Below are positions 53,730-62,643 of a stretch of DNA of 64,000 bases, piece by piece. Numbering within the stretch: position 1 is the first letter of the stretch; every line of letters begins with the position of its first letter. Source of the stretch: JADJNY01 sp046349615. Lineage in GTDB: Bacteria; Planctomycetota; UBA1135; GCA-002686595. The DNA is taken from positions 372,001 through 436,000 of the forward strand of contig JAXMBZ010000003.1 in the NCBI GenBank assembly GCA_046349615.1, in the 5' to 3' direction. The notes under the pieces were generated by a model that ran no database searches, was not told the origin of the DNA, and saw only the letters and a program-made list of their open reading frames with translations. Position numbers and translations under genes: made by a program.

Positions 53730-54611
53730 TCACCCCGCGCCCTCCGCGCCGCGCATGCGGTCGACGTAGCGCGTGAACACGGTCGCGAGCGCCATCACGA
53801 CGACGAGGACGAGGATCGCGTAGGCGCTGCCGAGGCCGACCTTCCCGTCGCGGAACACGACCTGGTAGAGCAGGGCCGAGAGCGTCTGCGTCCCGGCGTC
53901 GTTCGGGCCGGTGACCGCCATGACGAGGTCGAACTGCTTGAGCGCGTCGGTCGCGCGGAAGAGCACCGCGAGACCGAGCAACGGCGCGCAGAGCGGCAGC
54001 GTGACGCGCCGGAACGTCGTCCACGCGCTCGCACGGTCGATCGCGGCGGCCTCGTGGATCGACGGCGGGATCGCCGAGAGCCCCGCGAGCGCGATCAGCA
54101 TCATGAACGGCGTCCACGTCCACACGTCGATCAAGAGGATCGCCCAGAACTTGAGGTCGCGATCGGTCAGCCACTGCGGCTCGCCGAGCCCGAGCGCGCC
54201 GAGCACCTGGTTCAGGAGCCCGTAGTTCCCGTTCAAGATCAGGCTCCAGTAGAGCCCCATCACCGCCGGCGACAGCATCATCGGCACGAGCAGCGTCGTC
54301 AGCACGATCGCCTTGCCCTTGAAGTCGCGCTTCAGCGCGAGCGCGAGCACGAAACCGATCACGAGCTCGACGGACACCGCGACGAGCACGAAGAGCGCCG
54401 TGCGCCGCAGGGCTCCAGCGAAGAGCGGATCCTCGAACACGCGCGCGTAGTTCGCGCCGCCGACCGAGCGCGCGCCTTGCCCCACGAGCTCCGCGTTCGT
54501 GAACGACAGGAACACGTTGTAGGCGAGCGGGAAGACGTTGAACGCCACGAGCAGGAGCAGCGTCGGCCCCACGAGCGCAAAGCGGAGCGCGCCTCCTCCT
54601 TCCCGTCGCAT
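53730..54611 (-). CDS. ABC importer permease 1 (MalF-like)
   Basis: 293 residues with six membrane helices, starting RFALVGPTLLLLVAFNVFPL and carrying the EAA loop HEAAAIDRASAWTTFRRVTLP. First gene of the operon; GGAG lies nine bases before ATG 54611. No substrate-binding protein is found in the operon, so the ligand is unknown; carbohydrate or polyol is likely from the family. Divergent from the ECF sigma gene 86 bases away. Confidence 0.93.
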   Translation of the reverse strand: MRREGGGALRFALVGPTLLLLVAFNVFPLAYNVFLSFTNAELVGQGARSVGGANYARVFEDPLFAGALRRTALFVLVAVSVELVIGFVLALALKRDFKGKAIVLTTLLVPMMLSPAVMGLYWSLILNGNYGLLNQVLGALGLGEPQWLTDRDLKFWAILLIDVWTWTPFMMLIALAGLSAIPPSIHEAAAIDRASAWTTFRRVTLPLCAPLLGLAVLFRATDALKQFDLVMAVTGPNDAGTQTLSALLYQVVFRDGKVGLGSAYAILVLVVVMALATVFTRYVDRMRGAEGAG

Positions 54612-54697
54612 GGCGCCCTCTCCTACCCGATCGCGGCCGCGAGGCCAAGCCGCGCGCCCCGTGCGCGATCCGGCACCAGGCCCTATCCTCGGAGGCG

Positions 54698-55324
54698 ATG
54701 GACGAGGGCGACCGCACCGACGAGCTCCTCCGCCGCGCGCGCGGCGGCGACGAAGCGGCGTTGTCCGTGCTGTTCGAGCTCCACCACTCGAGGCTCGTCC
54801 GTCTCGTCGAGCTGCGCCTCGACGCGCGCTTGCGCCGCCGCCTCGACCCGGCCGACGTCGTGCAGGAGGCTTGGCTCGAGGTCGCGCGCCGGTTCGCCGA
54901 GTGGAGCGCGCGCGGCGAGCCGCCCTTCCACGTGTGGGTGCGGCTCACGACGAGCCAGGCGCTGGCCGCGGCGCAGCGTCGGCACCTCGCGACCGGCGCC
55001 CGCGACGCTCAGCGCGAAGCGGCGCTCGAGAGCCGCGCGTCGATGAGCGCCGCGAACGCCGCGGACCGGTTCGTGGCGAGCGCGACGTCGCCGTCCCAGG
55101 GCGCCCACCGCGAGGAGCTGCGGGCGCGCGTGCTCGCGGCGCTCGAGGAGCTCGACGAGCTCGACCGAGAGATCGTGGCGCTCCGCCACTTCGAGGGCCT
55201 CTCGAACGAGGAGGCCGCGGCGGAGCTCTCGATCGAGCCCGCGGCGGCGAGCAAGCGCTTCGTGCGCGCGCTGCTCCGGTTGAAGCCGGCCCTCGAGGGA
55301 CTCGAGCCCGGCCCGGCGCGCTGA
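54698..55324 (+). CDS. ECF-type RNA polymerase sigma factor
   Basis: 208 residues. Region 2 (about 20-90): VLFELHHSRLVRLVELRL, then DPADVVQEAWLEVARRF, the core-binding and -10 segments. A poorly conserved linker follows, then region 4 (about 150-200): LDELDREIVALRHFEGLSNEEAAAEL with a helix-turn-helix for -35 contact. The D-P-A-D-x-V-Q-E form is common in planctomycete ECF groups. No anti-sigma gene is adjacent; the next gene on the strand, 135 bases on, encodes an exported CPCGN protein, which could be its target or partner. Confidence 0.9.
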   Translation: MDEGDRTDELLRRARGGDEAALSVLFELHHSRLVRLVELRLDARLRRRLDPADVVQEAWLEVARRFAEWSARGEPPFHVWVRLTTSQALAAAQRRHLATGARDAQREAALESRASMSAANAADRFVASATSPSQGAHREELRARVLAALEELDELDREIVALRHFEGLSNEEAAAELSIEPAAASKRFVRALLRLKPALEGLEPGPAR

Positions 55325-55459
55325 CGGGCCGCGCGGCGGCGCACTTTTTCTCGGGATTCCGGTCGCGGCGGCGCGGGAGGCGCAGGTCGCGGTCCGGCGG
55401 GTCCGACGCCGGCACGAGCCGGCCGCCCGCCGCCGATCCACGACCCGAGGAACACCGCC

Positions 55460-57847
55460 ATGAACTCCGATCGTCTCGCAGCCGCCACCGTGCTCGCGCT
55501 CTCCGCCGTCGCATCCACCGCCTTCGCGGACGGCGGCGCCCGTCCGCCGCTCGAAATGCGCCCGGCCGCCGCCCCCGTCGTCGCCGAAACCCCGGTCCTC
55601 CCCGAGCCCGTCCGCGTCGCCGCGACGAAGGCCGAGCCCGCGCCCGCCGTCCGATTCGACGCGCCCGGCGACGGCGCGCTGTGGTCGATGGGCGTGAACT
55701 GGAAGATGAGCTTCGGGGCGGACGGCGCGACGTACTTCCCGCGCCTCGGAAAGGGCGCGCCGAAGCTCTTCCCGCTCGCGTTCTCGCCGGACCGCGTGAC
55801 GGTCGGCGGTGCGGAGCTCGCGTTCGCCGGCGCCTCGGCGGCCGCGCGCCGCGGCGACGCGCGCGTCGAACTCGACCGCGGCGCGTTCGTCGAGGCCTAC
55901 GAGCTCGCGCCGACGGCCGTCGAGCAGCTCTTCGTCTTCGACCGCCTGCCGCGCGCGGGCGAGCTCGTGCTCCACCTCCCCGTCGCGACCGAGCTCGCGA
56001 GCGCGGTCACCGAGCGCGGCCTCGAGTTCCGCTCCGACTTCGGCACGGTCGAGTACGCGAACGGGACGGTCGTCGACGCTCACGGCCGCCGCGCCGCGCT
56101 CGTTCCGGAGCTCGTCGACGGCGCGATCGTCCTGCGCGTGAGCGCGGACTTCCTCGCGCACGCGGCGTTCCCCGTCGTCGTCGACCCGGTCGTGACGCTG
56201 ACCCACATCGACAGCACGACGTCGGACACGTTCTCCAGCGACGTCGCGTGGGATCCGACCGAGCAGGGCTGGCTCGTCGTCTACGAGCAGGTCTACTCCG
56301 CGACGGACACGGACGTCTACGCGAAGTTCCTGAGCTCCTCGGGCGCCGTGCTCCTCACCGGCACCGTCGACTTCACGTCGACCGCCTGGCACGCGCCGCG
56401 CTGCGCGAACCTCGCGGCCGCGCAGCAGTTCCTCGTCGTCGCGGAGGTCGAGAGCGGCCTCACGCGCAGCGTGATGGGTCGGACGATCGAGCCCTCCGGC
56501 GCGATCTTCGTGCAGAGCTCGCAGTTCCCCGTGTCCGACGGGTCGGCGGGCAACAAGGTGCACCCCGACGTCGGCGGCGACACGTATCCGATCGAACCTT
56601 CCTACTACTGCGTCGTGTGGGAGCAGGACGTCGCCGCGAACGACACGCGCATCGCGTACCGCCTCGTGAACTCGGCCGCGCAGGTCTCGACGAACGTCGC
56701 GTTCATGGCGACCGTCCCGCTCGCGCCGGACACCACGCCGAGCATCTCGAAGTCGAACGACGCGAACGAGTGGACGATCGCCTGGACGCGCTCGGATCCG
56801 CTCTACCACGGCGACATCTACGCGGCGCACGTGCGCTTCGACGGGCTCCTGAACGACGGCCCCTTCGGCGTCACCTCGTTCGGCCTCGGCTTCGACGTGC
56901 TGCCGGCCGCGTCCTCGCCGCAGCACGGCACGCGCCGCTCCCTGATCGCCTTCCAGCGCCGCTCGGCGGTCAACGGCAACCGCGACGTCTGGGTCACCGC
57001 GTTCGACGGCACGACTTGGCTCAGCACGACGAACGTGACGGCGCTCGAGAACTCGGGCCGCCAGGGCGTCGACCAGATCGAGCCGCACATCGACTGCGAC
57101 GGCGAGCACTTCCTGCTCTCCTACTCGGAGAACGACGACTTCATCCCGACGTTCTTCGACGTGTTCGTCACCGACCTCTTCCTCGCCGGCAGCACGGTCG
57201 GGATCGCGCAGGGCCACCAGATCCTCTGGAACTTCCAGTTGAGCGAGCGACGCTCGCGCGTCTCGGCGCAGCACGCCTACAGCACGACGTCGAACCGCTA
57301 CCTCGTGATGTACGACTTCGAAGGGAACTCGACCGACCACGACGTCGACGGGGCGCTCTTCGACGCGCGGGACGGCGGGACGTGGAGCACGACGTGCTCG
57401 GGCGACGGGACCAGCGTCCCCTGCCCGTGCGGCAACAACGGGATCGCCGGCCACGGCTGCTCGAACTCGCTGTTCGCGGACGGCGCGCGCCTCACCGTGA
57501 GCGCGGGCACGCTCTCGACGCTCCACGACACGGCGACGCTGCGCGTCGAAAACGTGCCGAACGCGCTCTGCCTCGTCTTCCAGGGCACGACGGAAGATCC
57601 GGCCGTCGTGTTCGGCGACGGACTGCGCTGCACGTCGGGCACGCTCGTCCGCCTCGTGTCGCGCGCCGCCTCGGCCAACGCTCTCGTCTACCCCGCGGCA
57701 GGCGATCCGACGCTGAGCGTGCGCGGCGGGATCCCGGCCGACGGCGGCGTGTACAGCTACCAAGTCTGGTATCGCAACGCCGCGAGCTTCTGCTCCTCCG
57801 ACACGTTCAACGCCTCGAACGGCGTCGTCCTGAACTGGTCGCGCTGA
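55460..57847 (+). CDS. Exported repeat protein with CPCGN C-terminal domain
   Basis: 795 residues, signal peptide ending VASTAFA (about residue 23), GAGGAA eight bases before ATG 55460. A Pro/Ala-rich linker (30-65) leads to a beta domain (about 65-240, WSMGVNWKMSFGADGATYFP...AFPVVVDPVVT) and then long repeats (about 245-640) with W-D-P/V-Y and 'Y-x-V-x-W' strands (YYCVVWEQDVAANDTRIAYR, WTIAWTRSDPLYHGDIYAAH), of the kind seen in sialidase-like or FG-GAP-like folds. The shared domain begins TCSGDGTSVPCPCGN at residue 645 and ends VVLNWSR, the least typical ending. Function unknown. Confidence 0.82.
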   Translation: MNSDRLAAATVLALSAVASTAFADGGARPPLEMRPAAAPVVAETPVLPEPVRVAATKAEPAPAVRFDAPGDGALWSMGVNWKMSFGADGATYFPRLGKGAPKLFPLAFSPDRVTVGGAELAFAGASAAARRGDARVELDRGAFVEAYELAPTAVEQLFVFDRLPRAGELVLHLPVATELASAVTERGLEFRSDFGTVEYANGTVVDAHGRRAALVPELVDGAIVLRVSADFLAHAAFPVVVDPVVTLTHIDSTTSDTFSSDVAWDPTEQGWLVVYEQVYSATDTDVYAKFLSSSGAVLLTGTVDFTSTAWHAPRCANLAAAQQFLVVAEVESGLTRSVMGRTIEPSGAIFVQSSQFPVSDGSAGNKVHPDVGGDTYPIEPSYYCVVWEQDVAANDTRIAYRLVNSAAQVSTNVAFMATVPLAPDTTPSISKSNDANEWTIAWTRSDPLYHGDIYAAHVRFDGLLNDGPFGVTSFGLGFDVLPAASSPQHGTRRSLIAFQRRSAVNGNRDVWVTAFDGTTWLSTTNVTALENSGRQGVDQIEPHIDCDGEHFLLSYSENDDFIPTFFDVFVTDLFLAGSTVGIAQGHQILWNFQLSERRSRVSAQHAYSTTSNRYLVMYDFEGNSTDHDVDGALFDARDGGTWSTTCSGDGTSVPCPCGNNGIAGHGCSNSLFADGARLTVSAGTLSTLHDTATLRVENVPNALCLVFQGTTEDPAVVFGDGLRCTSGTLVRLVSRAASANALVYPAAGDPTLSVRGGIPADGGVYSYQVWYRNAASFCSSDTFNASNGVVLNWSR

Positions 57848-57873
57848 TCGCCGAAGCTCCGCCGTGACGTGGT

Positions 57874-57909
57874 CGCGCCGCGTGTCGGGAAACCCCGACG
57901 CGCGGCGCG
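57874..57909. terminator. Strong bidirectional hairpin between convergent genes
   Basis: Left arm cgcgccgcgtgtcggg (57874-57889), loop aaac, right arm cccgacgcgcggcgcg (57894-57909): 16 pairs with one G-T wobble. It sits 26 bases after the plus-strand stop and 19 bases before the kinase stop. Confidence 0.65.
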
Positions 57910-57928
57910 CTGCGTTCCCAGGGGCGCC

Positions 57929-60643
57929 TCACGGCTTCGTCCTCCCGAGCGCGCGGTACTTCGCGGCCTCGTCCGTGCGCCCCAGAGCCTCGTACAGGCT
58001 CCCGAGCCAATTCGCCGCGCCGCGGTAGGCGGGCGGGTTCGCGTCCTTCTTGCGCTCGATCACGGCGAACGCGGCGAGCATCGCCTCCTCGGCGCGGGCG
58101 TACTCCTTCTGGAACGAGAGGAGCACGCCGAGGTTGAGCCGCACCATCGCCGTGCGGAGGTTGTCGTCGCCGAACTCGCGCTCGTAGACGTCGAGCGCCT
58201 TCCCCATCCACTCCACGGCGGCGGCCTCGTCGCCGAGCGCGTGCTCGATCTGCCCCATGTTGTCGTAGCAGTCCGCCGCGGCGGGTGCGTCGAGCGGCGT
58301 GATCGACTCGCGGATCTCGATCGCCTTCTTGCACGCGTCGCGCGCCTCGGCGAGCTCCTTGCGCTTGAGGCGGACCTTCGCGAGGTTCTTGTACGCGATG
58401 CCGAGGAGCGCGAGCTGCGTGTCGCGGTGCTGCTCGCAGATCGCGATCGCCTTCTCGTAGTGCTCGAGCGACTCGTCGAGCTTCCCCGCGACGTCGCACG
58501 CCCAGGCGAGGTTCGAGTGCGCGCCCGCGAGCGACGGGTTGTCGGGCCCGAGGATCGCGAGGTGCATCTCGTACGCCTCGCGCACGAGCGGCTCGCCCTC
58601 CGCGCCGTTGCCGCGCGCGAGCTTCGCGAGACCGAGGTTCGAGATCGCGATCGCGAGCCGCAGACTGCGCCCCTCCTTCGCGCGGCGATCTTCGACGAGC
58701 TCGCTCGTGAGCGCCTCGGCCTCGTCGTCGCGGCGCTGCTGGTGCAGGACCATCGCGAGCGTCGACTTCGCGCCGAACATCGCCTCGCTCGTCGTGTCGC
58801 CGAAGCGCTCGCGCATCGCGATCGCCTCGCGCGTGAGCCGCTCCGCCTCGCCGATGTTGCCGGAGAGCTTCTCGAGCTGCGCTCGCATCATGGTCGCCGA
58901 CGCGCGGCCGAGGCCGCCGTCGGGTTCGATGCGCTCGTAGATCGCCATCGACTCCGCGTGCGCCGCGCTGGCCTTCGCGAAGTCGCCGGCGGCGGCGAAC
59001 AGCACGCCGAGCTGGCTCAACGACTCCGCGAGCGGCGCGGGGTCGGCGTCGGGGAGCGCGCGCCGCAGCTCGACCGCGTGCTCGAGCAGCGGGCGCGCCT
59101 CGCGGTAGAGCCCGAGGTGCAGGTACGCCGAACCGAGCACGATCGCGACCGCGGAGCCGACCTCGGGCTCGGCGTCGAGCTCCGTGATCGTCTTCGCGGA
59201 ACGGTCGAGCATCTCGCGCGCGGTGACCTTCCCCTGGTCGAGTTGCTCGGGATCGGCCGCCTCGAACAGCTGGAGCAGGAAGTCGCGCACGCGCAGCGCC
59301 GTCTTCGCCTCCTTGCGCGCGCGCTCCGCCTCTTTCTCCGCGCGTCGCGCTTCGTCCTGCGCGCGCGTCTCCGCCGTCTGCGCCGCGAGCTTGGCCTGCG
59401 TCTCCGCGGCGCGCGCGCGGTCCGCCTCGCGCGTCTTCGCCTCGGCGTCCGCGCGCAGGTCCGACTCGCGCGCGTAGAGCAGCGACGTCCACACCGCGGT
59501 GCCCACGGACACGACGAAGAGCGTCCCGAGGAGCGCCGCGGCGAGCTTGTGCCGCGCGACGAGCCGCGAGAGCTGGTACGCGCCGCTCGGCGCGCGCGCG
59601 AGGATCGGCTCGCGCGCGAGGAAGCGCCGCACGTCTTCGGCGAGCGCCGCCGCGCTCGCGTACCGCCGCGCGGGCTCTTTCTCGAGCGCCGCGAGCACGA
59701 TCGTCTCGAGGTCGCCGCGCAGCGACGCGTCGAGCGCCGAGGGCCGCGCGGGCGCCGTCTCCGCGATGCGCCGCGCGGCCTCCGCGAGGTGCACGCCCGA
59801 CACGTCGATCGGAAGCCGGTCGGTGAGGAGCTCGTACAGGATCACGCCGAGCGAGTACACGTCGCTCCGGAGCCCGATCGCCGCCGGGTCGCCGCGCGCC
59901 TGCTCCGGGCTCATGTACGCGAGCGTCCCGCGGATCGCGCCGACCTCCGTGACGAGCGACGACTGCGCGACGTCCTGGTCCGTGATCTTCGCGAGGCCGA
60001 AGTCGAGCACCTTGAGGCGCCCCTCCGCGTCCACCATCACGTTCGACGGCTTCAGGTCGCGGTGGATCACGCCGCGCTGGTGCGCGCACTCGATCGCGGC
60101 GCACAGGTCGAGGAAGCGCGCGAGGCGCTGCGCGCGCCCCCGGCCCCGCACGGCGCGCGACAAGGGCTCGCCGCGAACGAGCTCCATCGCGAACCAGTGC
60201 TCGCCCGCGCTCGTGCAGCCGGCGTCGTAGAGCGCCGCGACGTTCGGATGCTCGAGGCGCGCGAGCACGCGGATCTCGCGCTGGAACAACTTGAGCGTCG
60301 TCGCATCGACGTACTGGCTGCCGCGCACGACCTTGAGCGCCACGCGGCGCGGCGGCGAGAGCTGCTCCGCCTCGTACACGACGCCCATGCCGCCGCGGCC
60401 GAGCTCGCGCGCGATGCGGAAGCCCTCGACGGCCGGGAACGCCGGCCGCGCGGCGTCCGTGCCCGCGAGCACGCGCCCGAGCTGCGCCTCGAGCGCGAGG
60501 TTCTCGCGCACCTGCGCGAGCTTCATCGAGCACGACTCGCACTCGTGCGCGTGCGACGAGTGCTTCGACGCGGACTCGTCGTCGAGACGGCCGCGGACGA
60601 GCTCTTCGAGCTCGAAGAGCTCGGGACAGCGCTCCGGACTCAC
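57929..60643 (-). CDS. Transmembrane Ser/Thr kinase with anti-sigma-like zinc motif and TPR domain
   Basis: 904 residues. The N-terminus has HAHECESC (about 31-38), the H-x3-C-x2-C spacing of zinc anti-sigma domains. A PknB-type kinase follows: P-loop LGRGGMGVVY (about 82), catalytic loop HRDLKPSNVMV (about 193), DFGLAK, and GTLAYMSPEQARG. A membrane helix at about 361-385 (ALLGTLFVVSVGTAVWTSLL) is followed by a coiled coil (about 395-450) and many TPRs (about 480-890). GTG 60643 overlaps the stop of the ECF sigma gene (GTGA), so the two are made together. The likely role is to sense a periplasmic or cytoplasmic ligand and control the sigma factor; this is inferred from gene order and the motif. 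Confidence 0.92.
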   Translation of the reverse strand: MSPERCPELFELEELVRGRLDDESASKHSSHAHECESCSMKLAQVRENLALEAQLGRVLAGTDAARPAFPAVEGFRIARELGRGGMGVVYEAEQLSPPRRVALKVVRGSQYVDATTLKLFQREIRVLARLEHPNVAALYDAGCTSAGEHWFAMELVRGEPLSRAVRGRGRAQRLARFLDLCAAIECAHQRGVIHRDLKPSNVMVDAEGRLKVLDFGLAKITDQDVAQSSLVTEVGAIRGTLAYMSPEQARGDPAAIGLRSDVYSLGVILYELLTDRLPIDVSGVHLAEAARRIAETAPARPSALDASLRGDLETIVLAALEKEPARRYASAAALAEDVRRFLAREPILARAPSGAYQLSRLVARHKLAAALLGTLFVVSVGTAVWTSLLYARESDLRADAEAKTREADRARAAETQAKLAAQTAETRAQDEARRAEKEAERARKEAKTALRVRDFLLQLFEAADPEQLDQGKVTAREMLDRSAKTITELDAEPEVGSAVAIVLGSAYLHLGLYREARPLLEHAVELRRALPDADPAPLAESLSQLGVLFAAAGDFAKASAAHAESMAIYERIEPDGGLGRASATMMRAQLEKLSGNIGEAERLTREAIAMRERFGDTTSEAMFGAKSTLAMVLHQQRRDDEAEALTSELVEDRRAKEGRSLRLAIAISNLGLAKLARGNGAEGEPLVREAYEMHLAILGPDNPSLAGAHSNLAWACDVAGKLDESLEHYEKAIAICEQHRDTQLALLGIAYKNLAKVRLKRKELAEARDACKKAIEIRESITPLDAPAAADCYDNMGQIEHALGDEAAAVEWMGKALDVYEREFGDDNLRTAMVRLNLGVLLSFQKEYARAEEAMLAAFAVIERKKDANPPAYRGAANWLGSLYEALGRTDEAAKYRALGRTKP

Positions 60644-61251
60644 GGCCGGACCTCGTCGCACTCCTGCACGAGCTCGCGCAGGCGCGTCGACACGCGGTGC
60701 TTCGCGATCGCGAGCGCGTTCTTCGTCATCGCGAGCTCCGCCTCCGCGGCCTCGATCGCGTGGTGCTCGAGCACGAGCATCTCGAACGCGCGGAACGTCG
60801 CGGGCTCGAACTCCTTGCGCACCTGGCGCAGGCAATGCTCGAGGATCGAACGCTCCCAGAGCTCCTGCCATTCGGCGCTCTGCGCGGGCGGGCCTTCGAT
60901 GCCGGCGTGCTGCTGGCTCTCGAACCCGCCGGCTTCGTGCGCGTCGCGGCGCTCGGCCTTGCGGCGCGCGCGATCGATGCGGCGCCACGCGATGCCGAAG
61001 AGCCAGCTCGAGAGCCGGCCCTGCGCGGGGTCGTACTCGCCGCGCCGATACGCTTCGGCGAACGCGACGAGCGTCTCCTGCGCCACGTCCTCGCAGTCGC
61101 TCTCACCGAGGCCCTGTTTCCGCGCGAAGGCCTGGATCGGCCGATGAAAACGCTCCGCGAAGCGCTCCCATGCGGAGCGATCACGGAAGTCGGAGAGCCG
61201 CTGGAGCACCGTCGACGTCGTGATCCACTCGTCGTTTCCGGAGGGGGGCAT
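60640..61251 (-). CDS. ECF-type sigma factor coupled to the Ser/Thr kinase
   Basis: 203 residues. Region 2: DCEDVAQETLVAFAEAY; the linker and WLFGIAWRRIDRARRKAER follow; region 4, less conserved, includes FRAFEMLVLEHHAIEAAEAELAMTKNALAIAKHRVSTRL (read in pieces). The latter replaces the usual 'G-x-S-x-x-E-I-A' with A-I-E-A-A-E-A-E-L-A, as in planctomycete sigma factors linked to kinases. ATG 61251 chosen; a GTG at 61278 would add nine residues. First gene of the two-gene unit. Confidence 0.88.
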   Translation of the reverse strand: MPPSGNDEWITTSTVLQRLSDFRDRSAWERFAERFHRPIQAFARKQGLGESDCEDVAQETLVAFAEAYRRGEYDPAQGRLSSWLFGIAWRRIDRARRKAERRDAHEAGGFESQQHAGIEGPPAQSAEWQELWERSILEHCLRQVRKEFEPATFRAFEMLVLEHHAIEAAEAELAMTKNALAIAKHRVSTRLRELVQECDEVRP

Positions 61252-61396
61252 GCGCGCAGCGAGGCCCGCGCGGGCCACGGGGCGATGCTAGCCAGCGCGC
61301 TCCACGATGTCGATGCGAGCGAGCGGCCGTTCGCGCGCTCGACCGCCCGCGGTTCGACGGCGCCGGCGAGCGAGCGGTTCACGCTGCGCGTCCCGA

Positions 61397-62470
61397 TCAC
61401 GGCCAGACGATCCGCAAGCCGCTCGAGACGTTGAAGGTGGCGCCCGGGCAGAACGTCGCGCTCACGTCGCGGTAGTACGCTTGGTAGATGCGGAACGTGC
61501 CGTGCGCGAGCGGCGCGCCGAGCGCCTGCGAACGCTGGCGGATCGTGAGGTCGCCGGGGCCCGGCGCGGACGCGACGCCGCCGATCGCGCTCTTCACGTA
61601 GAGACGCTGCAGCGTGCCCGCGAGACAGCCGACGCCGTCGCCGAACGGAGACGCCGCGCCGAGGCCGCCCTGCACGAAGATCGTGAGCGACGTCGGACGC
61701 TCCCCCGTCGAGGTGAGGACGATCGTGTCGGGCGTGAAGGTCCCGCTCGCGGTGAGGATCGCTCCACCCGTGTTCGACGAGTTGTTGCAACCGCGACCGG
61801 GGAGGCCCGTGTTCCCGCACGGACACGGGAGCGTCGTGCCGTCGCCGAAGCACGTCGGCGTGATCGACGGGCGCTCGCCCGTGAAGCCCCAGCCGGAGAA
61901 GCTCCCCGCGTTGCCCGTCTCCCAGTCCCAGAGGAAGAGCGTCCAGGTGCCCGCGTTGCCGAAGATGCCGTTGATCGGCGTGTTCGAGATGCCCGCCGTG
62001 CCGTTCGGCCACGGCGCGGGCGGCGCGCCCGTGGTGCCGAAGTCCTGCGTGTAGCTGCCCGAGAAGATGTCCGTGTTCGTGCCGCCGGGGAAGGGCGTGC
62101 CGCCGCTCGTCAGGAACACGACGCTCGAGTTGACGAAGTCGCCCTGGTTCCAGGTCGACGCGCCGTCGAAGCCCGAGCGCACGAAGAGGTTGTGGTAGAC
62201 GCCGTTCGGCGCGCGCAGCGCGGCGTGGAGCTCGCCCGCGCTCGGGTGCGTGAGGCCCGTGATGGCGACGTTGTAGACGGCGCCCACTTCGTGCGTGAGC
62301 GTGATCGACGACGTCGCGGGGTCCGCGGGGAGCGTCGTCGGCCACACACCGCCGCCGCCCGTGCCGACGGCCGGGATCGGGCCGCCGACGTTGGTCGAGA
62401 CGGAGAACTGCTCGGCCGCGAGGGCCGGAGCGAGGAACGAGAGGACGAGGAGCAGGACGAGGTGACGCAC
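61397..62470 (-). CDS. Exported P-domain protein with CPCGN C-terminal domain
   Basis: 357 residues. GTG 62470 is chosen because an AAGGAG sequence lies eight bases upstream and a signal peptide begins there (HLVLLLVLSFLAPALAA). Residues about 25-200 resemble the proprotein-convertase P domain: ITLTHEVGAVYNVAITGLTH, HAALRAPNGVYHNLF, IFGNAGTWTLFLWDWETGN and SGWGFTG. The shared domain starts TCFGDGTTLPCPCGN at residue 206 and ends LRIVWP. No protease domain is attached; the P domain may act as an adhesive sandwich. Confidence 0.85.
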   Translation of the reverse strand: MRHLVLLLVLSFLAPALAAEQFSVSTNVGGPIPAVGTGGGGVWPTTLPADPATSSITLTHEVGAVYNVAITGLTHPSAGELHAALRAPNGVYHNLFVRSGFDGASTWNQGDFVNSSVVFLTSGGTPFPGGTNTDIFSGSYTQDFGTTGAPPAPWPNGTAGISNTPINGIFGNAGTWTLFLWDWETGNAGSFSGWGFTGERPSITPTCFGDGTTLPCPCGNTGLPGRGCNNSSNTGGAILTASGTFTPDTIVLTSTGERPTSLTIFVQGGLGAASPFGDGVGCLAGTLQRLYVKSAIGGVASAPGPGDLTIRQRSQALGAPLAHGTFRIYQAYYRDVSATFCPGATFNVSSGLRIVWP

Positions 62471-62643
62471 GGGGGCTCTCCTTGCGATCGAGATCGGGGT
62501 CACCCCCGTCTGTCCCGGGGCCCGCGCCGCCTTTCGAGGAATGCGGGACTTTTCCGCCGCGTCGGACCGCGGGTCGAAGCGCAGGCTGGTTCGCGGGCCC
62601 GCGGGCGGCGAGGATCCGCGCCGATGTCCGGATGCACGCGCGC

